Below are positions 17,093 through 25,780 of a stretch of DNA of 64,000 bases, piece after piece. Every line of letters begins with the position of its first letter. Positions within the stretch are counted from its first letter, which is position 1. The notes beneath the pieces are model-generated. The model was given only the letters and a program-made list of their open reading frames with translations, was not told the DNA's origin and ran no database searches. A program made the translations under genes and the position numbers. The DNA is from Nitrospira sp. (GTDB lineage: Bacteria > Nitrospirota > Nitrospiria > Nitrospirales > Nitrospiraceae), in NCBI GenBank assembly GCA_030692565.1, contig JAUYAO010000045.1:27085-91084 (forward strand), in the 5' to 3' direction.

Positions 17093-17677
17093 ATGTCGAT
17101 CAGGACGTGGTTCGTCGGAGGCGTAGGCATTGCCTTGTGCGTGATCGGAGGCTGGGGGACTGGTATGGCCGGGAAGGATTCAGCCGGCAGCGTCCCGCTG
17201 GAAACGGTCGTGGACTATCTCCATTCAGTGCTGGAGTCCAACCGGACGTTTTATACCGTCCACGTCGTGGAGCGAATGCAGCGGCGGGGTGTGATCGAAT
17301 CGTCGGAGAAATGGCGCGAGGCCAGTGCGCTCCCGCTGCCGGCCCAATTCTTCCAGGAGGCGGCGAGCCTGGCGTCGTTGACGGGAAGCGCAGTGCAGTA
17401 TCGATTGATCAGCTTGAATCCGATCAACAAGCAAAGCGGGCCTCGAAGCGATTTTGAGCGGAGGGCGCTTGAGGCGGTCATGGCGCACCCTGAGCAGCCG
17501 TATAAGGGGCAGGTCAAGGAGGGAGGAGTCCGCTACTTCCAGGCCCTGTATGCGGACTTTGCCGTCTCGCCGGTGTGTGTGAGTTGCCACAACGCCGATC
17601 CGCGCAGCCCGAAGCGTGACTACAAACTGAACGATGTGCTGGGTGCGGTCCTGATCTCGATTCCGATGCCGGAGTAA
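17093..17677 (+). CDS. Tll0287-like/DUF3365 c-type haem protein
   Basis: A 194-residue exported protein with one haem motif near the C-terminus, SPVCVSCHNADPRSPKRDYKLNDVLGAVLISIPM. The late CxxCH followed by a GD/NDVxGAVxxxxP strand is the DUF3365 layout, a PAS-like fold with covalent haem proposed as a redox or gas sensor. A second member is at 25164. GGGAGGATC precedes the ATG. Confidence 0.82.
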   Translation: MSIRTWFVGGVGIALCVIGGWGTGMAGKDSAGSVPLETVVDYLHSVLESNRTFYTVHVVERMQRRGVIESSEKWREASALPLPAQFFQEAASLASLTGSAVQYRLISLNPINKQSGPRSDFERRALEAVMAHPEQPYKGQVKEGGVRYFQALYADFAVSPVCVSCHNADPRSPKRDYKLNDVLGAVLISIPMPE

Positions 17678-17755
17678 ACGGAAAGCGTGGCACGGGTACG
17701 ACGCGGAAGGGATCCAGCCCAGGCCGTAACATATCTCGGAAGGAAGGAGGGAACT

Positions 17756-17767
17756 ATGATGAAATGA
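17756..17767 (+). other. Strong ribosome site followed by a three-codon frame
   Basis: AAGGAGG at 17744-17750 precedes ATG ATG AAA TGA. No longer frame follows until 17869. It may be the residue of a deleted gene or a minimal leader; nothing else supports either. Confidence 0.3.
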
Positions 17768-17868
17768 TGCATCTAAGCTGACGGGCAAAGTCTTAGAAAA
17801 CGAAGGCAGTGATCATTAACCAGTCCGAACTTCCGGCCGGTGGAGTGCGCACTCAAGGAGGAGAGACC

Positions 17869-18480
17869 ATGCATACATTCCTGTTGAAGCATTTTCCGAC
17901 AAAAGCCAAGGCCATGGCGATCGCCGCTCTTATGGCTGCATCGAGTGTGGTTGGCGTGACGGGACTGGCCCCCGCCTGGAGCGCGGAATCGGAAAAGGCC
18001 GCGTCCGGGCATGAACTTCTCATGAAGGCCCATGAACAATTAGAAATTGCCATTCATTATGCTGAACTTGCCGTGGCTCCACACCAACCTGGTCAAGGAT
18101 GGCATCGTGCACAGACGCAACGGGCGATCAATGTTGTGGTGGGGGCAGGTAATCCGGACTTCAGCAAGGACGTCGAAAATCCAGGCGATGGCCGTGGCGT
18201 GATCAAATATCTTCAAGAGGCGCACAATGCGATGAAGGGCTGCACACCCGCCAATACCTGTGACGCGATTGAAAGCAGCTTGGAATATCTCAGGGCCGCG
18301 ATTCAACACGGACAGCAGTCATTGAAAGAGGGGAATCGGGCTGGATTGTCCCAGCAGCAGGCTCGAATGCTCGGTGCTTTGTTGCGGGCTGCCTTGGGAA
18401 CGCGTGAGACGGAATCCCCAACAATGGGAGCGATGACTTATGCGATTCGCATGACCGAACACATGGCTGAGCACAAGTAA
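17869..18480 (+). CDS. Secreted helical His-rich hypothetical protein
   Basis: A 203-residue protein with a long signal peptide (cleavage near PAWSAES). The mature part is helical and has repeated His-containing helices: GHELLMKAHEQLEIAIHYAELAV, YLQEAHNAMKGC, YLRAAIQHGQQSLKEGN. This amphipathic, His-spaced pattern resembles small metal-binding proteins of the SmbP type, but it is longer and has a Cys pair (GCTPANTC). I do not recognise the family with certainty. AAGGAGGAG precedes the ATG. Confidence 0.68.
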   Translation: MHTFLLKHFPTKAKAMAIAALMAASSVVGVTGLAPAWSAESEKAASGHELLMKAHEQLEIAIHYAELAVAPHQPGQGWHRAQTQRAINVVVGAGNPDFSKDVENPGDGRGVIKYLQEAHNAMKGCTPANTCDAIESSLEYLRAAIQHGQQSLKEGNRAGLSQQQARMLGALLRAALGTRETESPTMGAMTYAIRMTEHMAEHK

Positions 18481-18498
18481 GCGGTAGGTAAGGACAGA

Positions 18499-18534
18499 TG
18501 AGCAGCGGCCGCGGGCTGGCGCGGCCGCTGCTCA
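18499..18534. terminator. Perfect 14-bp hairpin
   Basis: TGAGCAGCGGCCGC pairs with GCGGCCGCTGCTCA across an eight-base loop, 18 bases after the preceding stop. There is no T-run after it, so a factor-independent terminator is not certain; it could also be an mRNA-stabilising stem. Confidence 0.65.
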
Positions 18535-18568
18535 CAGGTGCTTCTACGGTTCGGCAATAGGGGACGAG

Positions 18569-19054
18569 ATGAACCGAATCACGATCGTATCGGTTGGATT
18601 GGGATTGGTTGGGCTGTTGAGCCTGACGGCTGTCGGGCAGGCTCAGCATGACCATGGGCACTCCATGATCAAGGAGGGAACTCCGGGCGATAGTCATCCT
18701 GACGAACGCGCGGCGCTGGGCCTCAGCCAGGCGGCTGAAGCAGGCATGAAGCTGACGATGCGCGAACATTTGGAGGCGATCCGGGACATTGTCGCTGCCC
18801 TGGGCCGGCAGGATTTCGAGCAGGCAGCCACAGTGGCGCACGAGGAACTCGGATTGCCCAAGCATCACCAGGCCATGCAACGGGAGGGCGGGGCGACGTT
18901 TCCGCCGAAGTATCATGAGCTCGCGATGGCACACCATCAGGAGGCCGAGGATTTGGCCAAGGTGCTCCCCTCGAAAGACCTCCAGACGATCCTGCCGAAG
19001 CTCGAAAAAACCATCGGGGCCTGTGTGTCCTGCCACAGGGCTTATAAGTTGTGA
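18569..19054 (+). CDS. Cytochrome c'-like monohaem protein
   Basis: A 161-residue exported four-helix-type protein with its single haem motif at the extreme C-terminus, GACVSCHRAYKL, as in class II cytochromes c'. Upstream is a distinctive segment FPPKYHELAMAHHQEAEDLAKVLPSKDLQTILPKLEK. The paralogue at 29594 shares this segment. Function is not known; cytochromes c' bind NO or transfer electrons. Confidence 0.8.
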   Translation: MNRITIVSVGLGLVGLLSLTAVGQAQHDHGHSMIKEGTPGDSHPDERAALGLSQAAEAGMKLTMREHLEAIRDIVAALGRQDFEQAATVAHEELGLPKHHQAMQREGGATFPPKYHELAMAHHQEAEDLAKVLPSKDLQTILPKLEKTIGACVSCHRAYKL

Positions 19055-19063
19055 CGGGTGACC

Positions 19064-19564
19064 ATGATCGACGAAAAGACCAAAGGCATGATCCTCGAAG
19101 CTCTGAACGATGAGTACAAGGCGCGGGCGTTCTATCGCCTGGTGATCAAGACCTTCGGCCCTGCGCGGCCCTTCGTCAACATCGTGGAGGCGGAAGACAC
19201 CCATGCGAGAGCGCTCGAAGCGCTCTGTCCTCGGTACGGGATTCCTCTCCCGTCCGATGACTGGGAGGCAACGCTGCAGCCTCCCGCATCTATTCTGGAA
19301 GCCTGCCTGGCCGGCGTCGAAGGGGAACATGAAAATATCGCCATGTATAACCGGTTCCTGCGTGAGACGGAGAATCCCGAGGTGAGAAGTCTCTTTCAAC
19401 GGCTCCAAGCCAGGTCACGCGACGCCCATCTTCCCGCATTTGAGCGATGCGTCGCGCAAGGCGGGGAAGCAGGGCGAGGGCCTGGTCGAGGGAAGGAGCT
19501 GCCAGGGAGAACACAAGCTGGCTCCGGTCAAAAACGATTCCGTCGTCAAGGGAGGACCACATGA
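19064..19564 (+). CDS. Ferritin-like domain protein (DUF2202-type)
   Basis: The 166-residue product has two helix pairs with candidate di-iron ligands: LNDEYKARAFYRLVI and NIVEAEDTHARAL in the first, VEGEHENIAMYNRFL and RSRDAHLPAFERC in the second. This is the ferritin-like pattern. The last 40 residues are Gly/Arg-rich and probably disordered. An in-frame GTG lies at 19058. The stop overlaps the ATG of the next gene by four bases. Confidence 0.78.
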   Translation: MIDEKTKGMILEALNDEYKARAFYRLVIKTFGPARPFVNIVEAEDTHARALEALCPRYGIPLPSDDWEATLQPPASILEACLAGVEGEHENIAMYNRFLRETENPEVRSLFQRLQARSRDAHLPAFERCVAQGGEAGRGPGRGKELPGRTQAGSGQKRFRRQGRTT

Positions 19565-20571
19565 CGTCATTGCTCGAAAAAGGTGGCGGGACCTTTGCCG
19601 GGATCAAAATGCTGCTCTGTGAGAATCCGTTGCCGCCGCTGGATGAAGCGATCGCCGCTGCCCAAGAGGAACTGGCCCGGAGCAACTACTACACGGAAGC
19701 CTACTCTGCGCCGCTCCGCCGGTTGCTGAGCGAACAGCTTGGTGTGCCTGAGCGGCTGATTCATATCAATGCCGGTTCGGAACTGATCCTTCGCCAACTG
19801 TTTTCGAGACTCGGAAAGCGCGTGCACTTGCTGACGCCGACCTATGTGCTGTTCCCCGAGATTGCCGAATCCTACACAGAGACCTATCTTTTGCCACAGG
19901 ACAATTTCACCTTCGACCTGGCCCGGTTGACCATTCCGCCGGACACGACGCTCGTGGCGATCGTGAATCCCAACAATCCAAACGGCGGCACGTTCGACAT
20001 GGCGCCGCTGCCCGATCTGCTCGCGCGCTACCCGCACACGCATTTCCTGGTCGACGAAGCCTTCGTCGGCATGGCCGGCCAATCGGTCGCCTCCTGGGTG
20101 CCGCGTTATCAAAACCTCCTGGTGACCCGCACGCTGTCGAAGGCCCACAGTCTGGCCGGGTTCCGCGTGGGCTACGCGATCCTTCCGGAACCGCTGGCCG
20201 ACGATCTCAATCAGAACAACGACGCCTATCCCTTGGCCCGTTCCAGCGAGGCGGCGGCAATTGCCACGTTGCGCTACGAAGACAAGATTCGAGCGCGAGC
20301 TGTGGAGTTGAGGGGATGGGCAAGGGAGCTGGCGGTTGAGTTGGAGAAGCTTGGCGTGAAGACGTTCCCTTCAGAAACCTATTTCTTTCTGGCCGATGTG
20401 GCCCCGCACGATGCGACGGTCGTTGCGACGCGACTCCGCGAACAGAAGATTCTGATCAAACCGCTGAAAGATTCCCGGCTGGGTCCCGGCTATATGCGTG
20501 TGACGACGGCATTGCCGGAAGACAACCGGCGGTTTCTTGACGCGATGAGAGAGGTTCTGGCCCGGTTGTGA
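19561..20571 (+). CDS. PLP-dependent class I/II aminotransferase (HisC-like)
   Basis: The 336-residue product contains NPNNPNGG, the cofactor-binding VDEAFVGMAG, the Schiff-base lysine in RTLSKAHSLAGFRVGY, and a C-terminal RVTTALPEDN. These fit histidinol-phosphate aminotransferase-type fold I enzymes. It is slightly shorter than typical HisC (about 350-370 residues), and no other his genes are nearby. Amino acid substrate unknown. It is coupled to the ferritin-like gene through an ATGA overlap. Confidence 0.86.
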   Translation: MTSLLEKGGGTFAGIKMLLCENPLPPLDEAIAAAQEELARSNYYTEAYSAPLRRLLSEQLGVPERLIHINAGSELILRQLFSRLGKRVHLLTPTYVLFPEIAESYTETYLLPQDNFTFDLARLTIPPDTTLVAIVNPNNPNGGTFDMAPLPDLLARYPHTHFLVDEAFVGMAGQSVASWVPRYQNLLVTRTLSKAHSLAGFRVGYAILPEPLADDLNQNNDAYPLARSSEAAAIATLRYEDKIRARAVELRGWARELAVELEKLGVKTFPSETYFFLADVAPHDATVVATRLREQKILIKPLKDSRLGPGYMRVTTALPEDNRRFLDAMREVLARL

Positions 20572-20633
20572 TGACGCCTGTGCGGCCGGCGAAACGACGA
20601 ACCTTCCATCACCTCAGCAGAGAGGAGTTCCCT

Positions 20634-21171
20634 ATGATCAGGCGAATGGCATCTACCGTGGCGATGGGGGTGGCAGTGTTCGCGATCGCAGCTTGTGTGG
20701 CGATGCAGGCGGGTTCTGCGCCGAAAGACGGAGAGGTGGCCTTGCCGGCCGATTACAAGTCCTGGCCGGTGTGTTTGAAGGAGGTGCAGAAACCGGATGC
20801 CGTCAGAGATTTGTATGTCAACCCTGTCGGGTCCCGCACGGCCCAGGGCCAGATGGTCCCGAACGGGACCCAGTTCGTGATGGAAATCTACAGCGGCAAG
20901 AAAGCGGCCGATGGCATCTTTGAAAAAGACGCGGCGGGGAAGCTGGTGAAAGACAAGCTCGCCAAGGTCTTTGTCATGGGCAAGGGGGAAGGCTGGGGGC
21001 AGGACGTCCCGGACAACGTCAAGACCGGCGCCTGGGTCTATGCCGCCTACGGGCCGGATGCAGCCTCTGAAGGCGAATTTTGCCGAGTGCCGGGCCTGCC
21101 ATGTGCCGCTGGCGCAGAAGGACTTCGTCCACCGGTACGACGAGTATTTCGAGAAACGGAGCGGCCATTAA
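20634..21171 (+). pseudogene. Cytochrome P460-family protein, frameshifted
   Basis: The first frame gives a signal peptide with lipobox-like AAC and a P460-type domain (SWPVCLKEV, NGTQFVMEIY, VFVMGKGEGWG, GAWVYAAYGPD). Near 21058-21063 the frame is lost, and the next frame supplies PLKANFAECRACHVPLAQKD, then a terminal FVHRYDEYFEKR. A two-base loss (GATGGCCAGCCT to GATGCAGCCT) or a one-base gain explains it. P460 cytochromes oxidise hydroxylamine or NO using a Lys-crosslinked haem. Without correction the haem motif is lost. Start 20634 follows GAGGAG. Confidence 0.8.
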
Positions 21172-21204
21172 GGCGCTGAGAGGCAAAGAATAGGGAGGTG
21201 GTCG

Positions 21205-22284
21205 ATGAGGTGTAGAAGAAGGCAGGTGTTGTGGTTTGCGATGATCGCCGGTGCGGTGAGTCTGTTTGTGCTCGCCGCCGAGCTGTCGGCACAGAATGCG
21301 TTCGGCGGTGGCAATTCGTCACCGGGAACGGTGTCGCTCGACGGCGTGACGGTTCCTGATATCGGGCCACTGCCGACAGTCGTGCCGATCCCTGCTACAA
21401 ACCTCAATTACAAGGCCAAGGTGGATCTGGGAAAACAGCTCTACTTCGACGGGCGGCTTTCCAAGAACAACGCCATTTCCTGCGCGTTTTGCCACAACCC
21501 CTTCACCGGCTTTGCCGACCCGCGCCAAACCTCAATCGGCGTGGGCGGAGGGGTCGGAGGGCGGCAGGCTCCGTCGGTGTATAACACCGGATTCATTCCG
21601 CTCCAATTCTGGGACGGCCGCGCCGGTTCGCTGGAGGAACAGGCCATCGGTCCGGTCGTCAATCCTGTCGAAATGGCCGAGACGCACGAGAATGTCGTCA
21701 AGAAGCTCGGCAAGATCAAAGGCTACCAGCAGCAGTTCCGGACGGTCTTTGGGACGGACGTGAATCTTCAGGGACTCGCCGAAGCCATTGCGGCTTATGA
21801 GCGGACGGTCGTTTCGACGAACTCCGCATTCGACAAGTATGTGCTGGGCGATGCCAAGGCGATGGACGAATCGGCGATCCGTGGGATGTCTCTGTTCAAA
21901 GGCAAGGCGCGCTGCGTCCTCTGTCACAACGGGCCAAACTTTACCGACAATCAGTTCCATAACCTGGGCGTCCCTCAGGAAGGCCCCATGAAAGAGGATC
22001 TGGGCCGTTTCTACGTGACACGGCAGGAGCAGGATAAGGGCGCCTTTAAGACGCAGACGCTCAGGAGCATCACCGAGACCGCGCCCTACATGCATGACGG
22101 CGTCTTCAAAACGCTGGAAGAGGTCGTAGATTTTCTTGATCAAGGCGGCGGACAGAATCCCAACCTGAGTCCGATGGTGAAACCGCTGGGGCTGACGCAG
22201 CAGGAGAAAGCCGATCTGATCGCGTTTCTGAAAGCGCTGGCAGGCGAACCGGTCAAGTTCGAAATGCCGAAGTTGCCGAAGTGA
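21205..22284 (+). CDS. Dihaem cytochrome c peroxidase (CcpA/MauG family)
   Basis: A 359-residue exported protein with haem motifs CAFCHNPFTGFAD and CVLCHNGPNFTD, separated by the usual 170 or so residues, and the segments KVDLGKQLYFDGRLS, PSVYNT and FWDGRAGSLEEQA of bacterial dihaem peroxidases. It ends with DLIAFLKALAGEP. It would reduce hydrogen peroxide with electrons from small cytochromes, many of which are encoded nearby. GGGAGGTG precedes the ATG. Confidence 0.92.
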   Translation: MRCRRRQVLWFAMIAGAVSLFVLAAELSAQNAFGGGNSSPGTVSLDGVTVPDIGPLPTVVPIPATNLNYKAKVDLGKQLYFDGRLSKNNAISCAFCHNPFTGFADPRQTSIGVGGGVGGRQAPSVYNTGFIPLQFWDGRAGSLEEQAIGPVVNPVEMAETHENVVKKLGKIKGYQQQFRTVFGTDVNLQGLAEAIAAYERTVVSTNSAFDKYVLGDAKAMDESAIRGMSLFKGKARCVLCHNGPNFTDNQFHNLGVPQEGPMKEDLGRFYVTRQEQDKGAFKTQTLRSITETAPYMHDGVFKTLEEVVDFLDQGGGQNPNLSPMVKPLGLTQQEKADLIAFLKALAGEPVKFEMPKLPK

Positions 22285-22355
22285 GGCGGTTGAGGAAGAA
22301 ATGACGTAATGCCGACAGCAATCACATTCGCAGATTCGCGCAAGGAGGTAACGTC

Positions 22356-22601
22356 ATGGACACACAGCCAGTACATGAGAGACCAGTGAAGACACGCCGG
22401 GTGGCGGCTGCAAAGACTCAGAGTCCGGACGCTGTTCCGGTAGCGAGCAAATCATCTGTGTCCGTCTGCGACGACCTCCAGGTACTCATCGCCAAGCGCG
22501 CGTATGAGCTTCATCTGGAACGAGGTTGTCGAGACGGCAATGCGTTCGATGATTGGTTGGAAGCGGAACGGGAAATCCTGAGTCAGGTTCCGCCGGTCTA
22601 G
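22356..22601 (+). CDS. DUF2934 protein
   Basis: An 81-residue protein with a charged N-terminus and the DUF2934 core LIAKRAYELHLERGCRDGNAF followed by DDWLEAEREIL. Function unknown. AAGGAGG precedes the ATG. A second member, interrupted by TGA, is at 51077. Confidence 0.86.
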   Translation: MDTQPVHERPVKTRRVAAAKTQSPDAVPVASKSSVSVCDDLQVLIAKRAYELHLERGCRDGNAFDDWLEAEREILSQVPPV

Positions 22602-22670
22602 TCATCGGTTCTTCGCTGCGGGAAGCTTTTCGTAGGAACAGGCGAGTATCAACAACAGGAGGACTCATTC

Positions 22671-24086
22671 ATGAGCACCATGAACCGGAAGTTTCGTCTG
22701 GGGATTCGCCTGACCGCGCGCGCTGTCATGGGAGGTGCGGCGCTGGCGTTGTCGGCGAACGACGAGCAGCAGACGCGCGCCCTCCTGCAGAAATCCTGCG
22801 CAGGCTGCCATCGCCTTGAGGGGGCGGCCGATTCACGGTTCAAGCTCAGCGCCCCTGATCTCATCGGAGGAGGCAGCAAGTTCAAGCGGGAGTGGCTCAC
22901 CGGCTGGTTGGCGGGCAAAGAAGATCCGGTCTACGCCAAGAGCTATCGCTGGGATCAGTCGCAGCAGCCCGACCGGCATCCGGTGGTCTCTGAAAACGAG
23001 GCGGGGCAGATCGCCGACTACTTCGAGAAACAGCTCAAAGATCCCCGGGTGAAAGAGGGGGCGATCGATCTTTCGACGTTCAGCGCCATCGAAGCGAAGT
23101 TCGGAGAACAGCTCTTCAAGGACCATTCCTGCATCGGGTGCCATCAGATCATGGTGGACGGGAAACCGACGGGTGGCCCGCAGAGCGCCTCCTTCGTGAC
23201 CAGCGGCCGCCGGCTGAAGGCGGACTGGATCTATCGGTTCAATTCCAACCCCCCTGATTTCGTGCCGCATAGCGGAGAGTTTGTCGCCGATGTCAGCGCA
23301 TTGGGGCTACGCTACATCACCGGGTTCATCGCGACTCGAGGGTGGAACGAGTTCAAGTTCTACGAACCCTGGACGGCCGACCCGTTCCGGAAAGCGGATG
23401 CGACACGTGGGGGCCAGGTGTACAAGGAATATTGCGCCCAGTGCCACGGCGCGACCGGTCAGGGTGATGGAGCCGCCGCATCAGGATTGGATCCGAAGCC
23501 GGCCGTGCATGCCAAGATCGCGTTCGACAAGCTGCCCGATGAGTATCTCTACAACGTCATCAACTACGGAGGCAAAGGGGTGGGGAAGTCTTCCCTGATG
23601 CCGTACTGGTCTTTGACTCTGGAGCAGCCTGGCGTGGCGGATGTGATGGCCTATCTGCGGCAGACGTTCAAGGGAGCGGTTGTTGCCGAGGCGACGGCCG
23701 GGGCGGCCGGTGGTCCATTAGGGGTGTGTCCGCAACCGCGAGCCACGAAGAGAGCTCCGGCGGATTTTCTCAAACGGACGAATCCGCTTCCGGCGACGCC
23801 GGCACATGTCCAGGCAGGCAAGACATGGTTTGTTGAAACCGCTAAGCCCCTCGCCTGTATGAATTGCCACGGGCAGCAAGGGGACGGCGCCGGCCCGATC
23901 GGTGCGGCGCTGGTGCCGCCTCCGCGGAACTTCACCTGTGGCGCGACGATGAAAGACATTACCGATGGCCAGCTGTTCTGGGTGATTAAGAACGGCTCGT
24001 CGGGAACCGGGATGATGGCATTCCCGGGACTGTCCGACGACGAAGTTTGGCAGATCATCCACTATCTGCGCACCTTGGCGCGATGA
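22671..24086 (+). CDS. Tetrahaem cytochrome c, fused architecture
   Basis: The 471-residue product has four haem motifs: CAGCH, CIGCH, CAQCH, CMNCH. Domains 1-3 are collinear with the trihaem protein at 10635 (CHRLEGAADSRFKLSAPDLI, FYEPWTADPFRKA, CAQCHGATGQGDG). A linker of about 50 residues (VAEATAGAAGGPLGVCPQ) joins a fourth domain that matches the monohaem protein at 13306. The N-terminal signal is short and weakly hydrophobic. GGAGGA precedes the ATG; a second in-frame ATG is three codons in. Confidence 0.88.
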   Translation: MSTMNRKFRLGIRLTARAVMGGAALALSANDEQQTRALLQKSCAGCHRLEGAADSRFKLSAPDLIGGGSKFKREWLTGWLAGKEDPVYAKSYRWDQSQQPDRHPVVSENEAGQIADYFEKQLKDPRVKEGAIDLSTFSAIEAKFGEQLFKDHSCIGCHQIMVDGKPTGGPQSASFVTSGRRLKADWIYRFNSNPPDFVPHSGEFVADVSALGLRYITGFIATRGWNEFKFYEPWTADPFRKADATRGGQVYKEYCAQCHGATGQGDGAAASGLDPKPAVHAKIAFDKLPDEYLYNVINYGGKGVGKSSLMPYWSLTLEQPGVADVMAYLRQTFKGAVVAEATAGAAGGPLGVCPQPRATKRAPADFLKRTNPLPATPAHVQAGKTWFVETAKPLACMNCHGQQGDGAGPIGAALVPPPRNFTCGATMKDITDGQLFWVIKNGSSGTGMMAFPGLSDDEVWQIIHYLRTLAR

Positions 24087-24180
24087 TGAGGGCGACTACA
24101 GCAGGACCGGCCGGTATGGGGGGAGAGCGGTTCTTCTCGCGGTTGGTCACGGTTCAAGCTGAAACAATGGGAGGGTCATC

Positions 24181-24507
24181 ATGAGCGAAATCATCCACTA
24201 TCCTGGGGCGATGGTTTGGCAGGAGTTGCGCGAGTTTCCCGGCAAGGGGGAAGTCACCGTGCTACGCGAAGAAGGCAAGGGCGGGGCCAAGACCATGATC
24301 GTTCGGCTCCCGGCCGGGGGCCAGATTGTTCCCCATAGCCATGTGGGAGCCGTTCAACATTATGTGCTGGAGGGGGAATGCGAGACGCAGGGGAAGACGC
24401 TGGGACGAGGAGCCTATCGGTTCCTGCCGAAGCACGCGGATGTTTCGACCATTTTTACGAAGGGCGGTGTCACCATTCTGATGGTTTACGATGCGGCAGT
24501 CGAATAG
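24181..24507 (+). CDS. Cupin-domain protein
   Basis: A 108-residue single-domain cupin: VRLPAGGQIVPHSHVGAVQHYVLEGECE (motif 1, metal His-His) and GAYRFLPKHADVSTIFTKGG (motif 2 with His). No signal peptide. Such proteins bind a metal and may be sensors or small enzymes. Substrate unknown. Confidence 0.85.
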   Translation: MSEIIHYPGAMVWQELREFPGKGEVTVLREEGKGGAKTMIVRLPAGGQIVPHSHVGAVQHYVLEGECETQGKTLGRGAYRFLPKHADVSTIFTKGGVTILMVYDAAVE

Positions 24508-24547
24508 CAGGAGAAGCGAGTCGCACTGCCTACTGGAGGTGATGGTC

Positions 24548-25129
24548 ATGATGAAGAGACAATGGGTCGCTGGATTAACCGGAGCTGCATTGGTAATTGC
24601 CGTTACTGCTCTCTCCGGCTTTGCCGATGAGGGCCAGGGCCGAAAGATGGGTGGCCAGATGCAGAGCGGCCACGATCAGGGGGAACAAGACGAGCACAGC
24701 GGGCATTATCTTAAGCATCTGCTGAAGCATGCAAAGGAAATCGGACTGACGCCGGAGCAGATTAAGCAGCTCAAAGTCCTGCAACTGGATTGCAATCGAA
24801 CCCAGGCCAGAAGTGAAGCGGACATCAAGATTGCCAAGCTTGAGTTACATGCGCTGACGGAGGAGGAACAGGCCGATTTCTCCGCGATTCAGGCGAAGGT
24901 TGAGCAACTTAAGAAAGCGGAAGGGGCGTTTCTGCTCGCCGTCATCAAGAGTAAACGCGACGGTATGGCGCTGCTGACGTCGGAGCAGCGGGAGAAGGAC
25001 TTTGCCCATCGTGAGAAGATGAAGAGCGGAGGCGAGGCGCAGCATCGGGGCAGCAAGGGCGGCGGCGGGCATGGAGGAGGCGAGCACGGGAGCGGTGAGC
25101 AGGGCGGGGGACAGCAGCATCAGCACTAA
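24548..25129 (+). CDS. Spy/CpxP-like periplasmic protein with Gly/His-rich tail
   Basis: A 193-residue exported protein. The core GLTPEQIKQLKVLQLDCNRTQARSEADIKIAKLE matches the LTxxQ helical motif of the Spy/CpxP/zinc-resistance family of periplasmic chaperones or metal sensors. The final 40 residues are Gly/His-rich (GGGGHGGGEHGSGEQGGGQQ) and likely bind metal. ATG 24548 is chosen for spacing from GGAGGT; ATGs at 24542 and 24551 are possible. Confidence 0.78.
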   Translation: MMKRQWVAGLTGAALVIAVTALSGFADEGQGRKMGGQMQSGHDQGEQDEHSGHYLKHLLKHAKEIGLTPEQIKQLKVLQLDCNRTQARSEADIKIAKLELHALTEEEQADFSAIQAKVEQLKKAEGAFLLAVIKSKRDGMALLTSEQREKDFAHREKMKSGGEAQHRGSKGGGGHGGGEHGSGEQGGGQQHQH

Positions 25130-25163
25130 CAGTCCATGCGGACGCGGCTTGTGAGGCATTGCC

Positions 25164-25775
25164 ATGATGACACGGCGCAGATTCCGTCTTGTGCGAGTAT
25201 TGGCAGGAACCATAGCTGTCTTCATGATCGCGACCGGCCTGGTCTCTGCGGAGGTCAATGAGCGGGATCGGGCGGCGAACGAGATTTCCGCGGCTTTTGT
25301 GAAAGAGCTGGGGGCGGTCATGACAAGGGAGATGGTCAAGGGTGGTCCGACCGAGGCCATCAAGGTCTGCATTGAGCTGGCCCCCGCGATCGCCGGTCGC
25401 TTGTCCAGAGAACACGGCTGGCGGGTTACGCGCGTGGGGACGCGGGTGCGCAATCCCTTGCTTGGCATGCCGGATGTCTGGGAGCAACGGGTCTTGGCTG
25501 AATTCGCCGAGCGGTCGGCGAAAGGGGAGGCGTTTGCCGGGATGGCCCATAGCGAAGTCGTGACGGAACCGGGCGGGCAGTACTACCGGTTCATGAAGCC
25601 GATTGCGGTTCAGCCGCAATGTCTGCTCTGTCACGGGCCGAGTGACCAGATCCCGGATGAGATCAGAACGATGCTGAAGAAACAGTATCCCTTCGATGCG
25701 GCCACCGGGTACAAGGCCGGAGAGTTACGCGGCGCGGTCAGTATTAAACAGCCGCTCAGCAACGGGAACCAGTAG
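25164..25775 (+). CDS. Tll0287-like/DUF3365 c-type haem protein
   Basis: A 203-residue exported protein. It has RVTRVGTRVRNPLL, PDVWEQRVLAEF, YYRFMKPIAVQPQCLLCHGP and a closing GYKAGELRGAVSIKQPL, the full DUF3365 pattern with the haem motif two-thirds along. It is a second member besides 17093 and matches the family consensus more closely. It is followed after five bases by the ZIP transporter gene. Confidence 0.86.
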   Translation: MMTRRRFRLVRVLAGTIAVFMIATGLVSAEVNERDRAANEISAAFVKELGAVMTREMVKGGPTEAIKVCIELAPAIAGRLSREHGWRVTRVGTRVRNPLLGMPDVWEQRVLAEFAERSAKGEAFAGMAHSEVVTEPGGQYYRFMKPIAVQPQCLLCHGPSDQIPDEIRTMLKKQYPFDAATGYKAGELRGAVSIKQPLSNGNQ

Positions 25776-25780
25776 GACCG

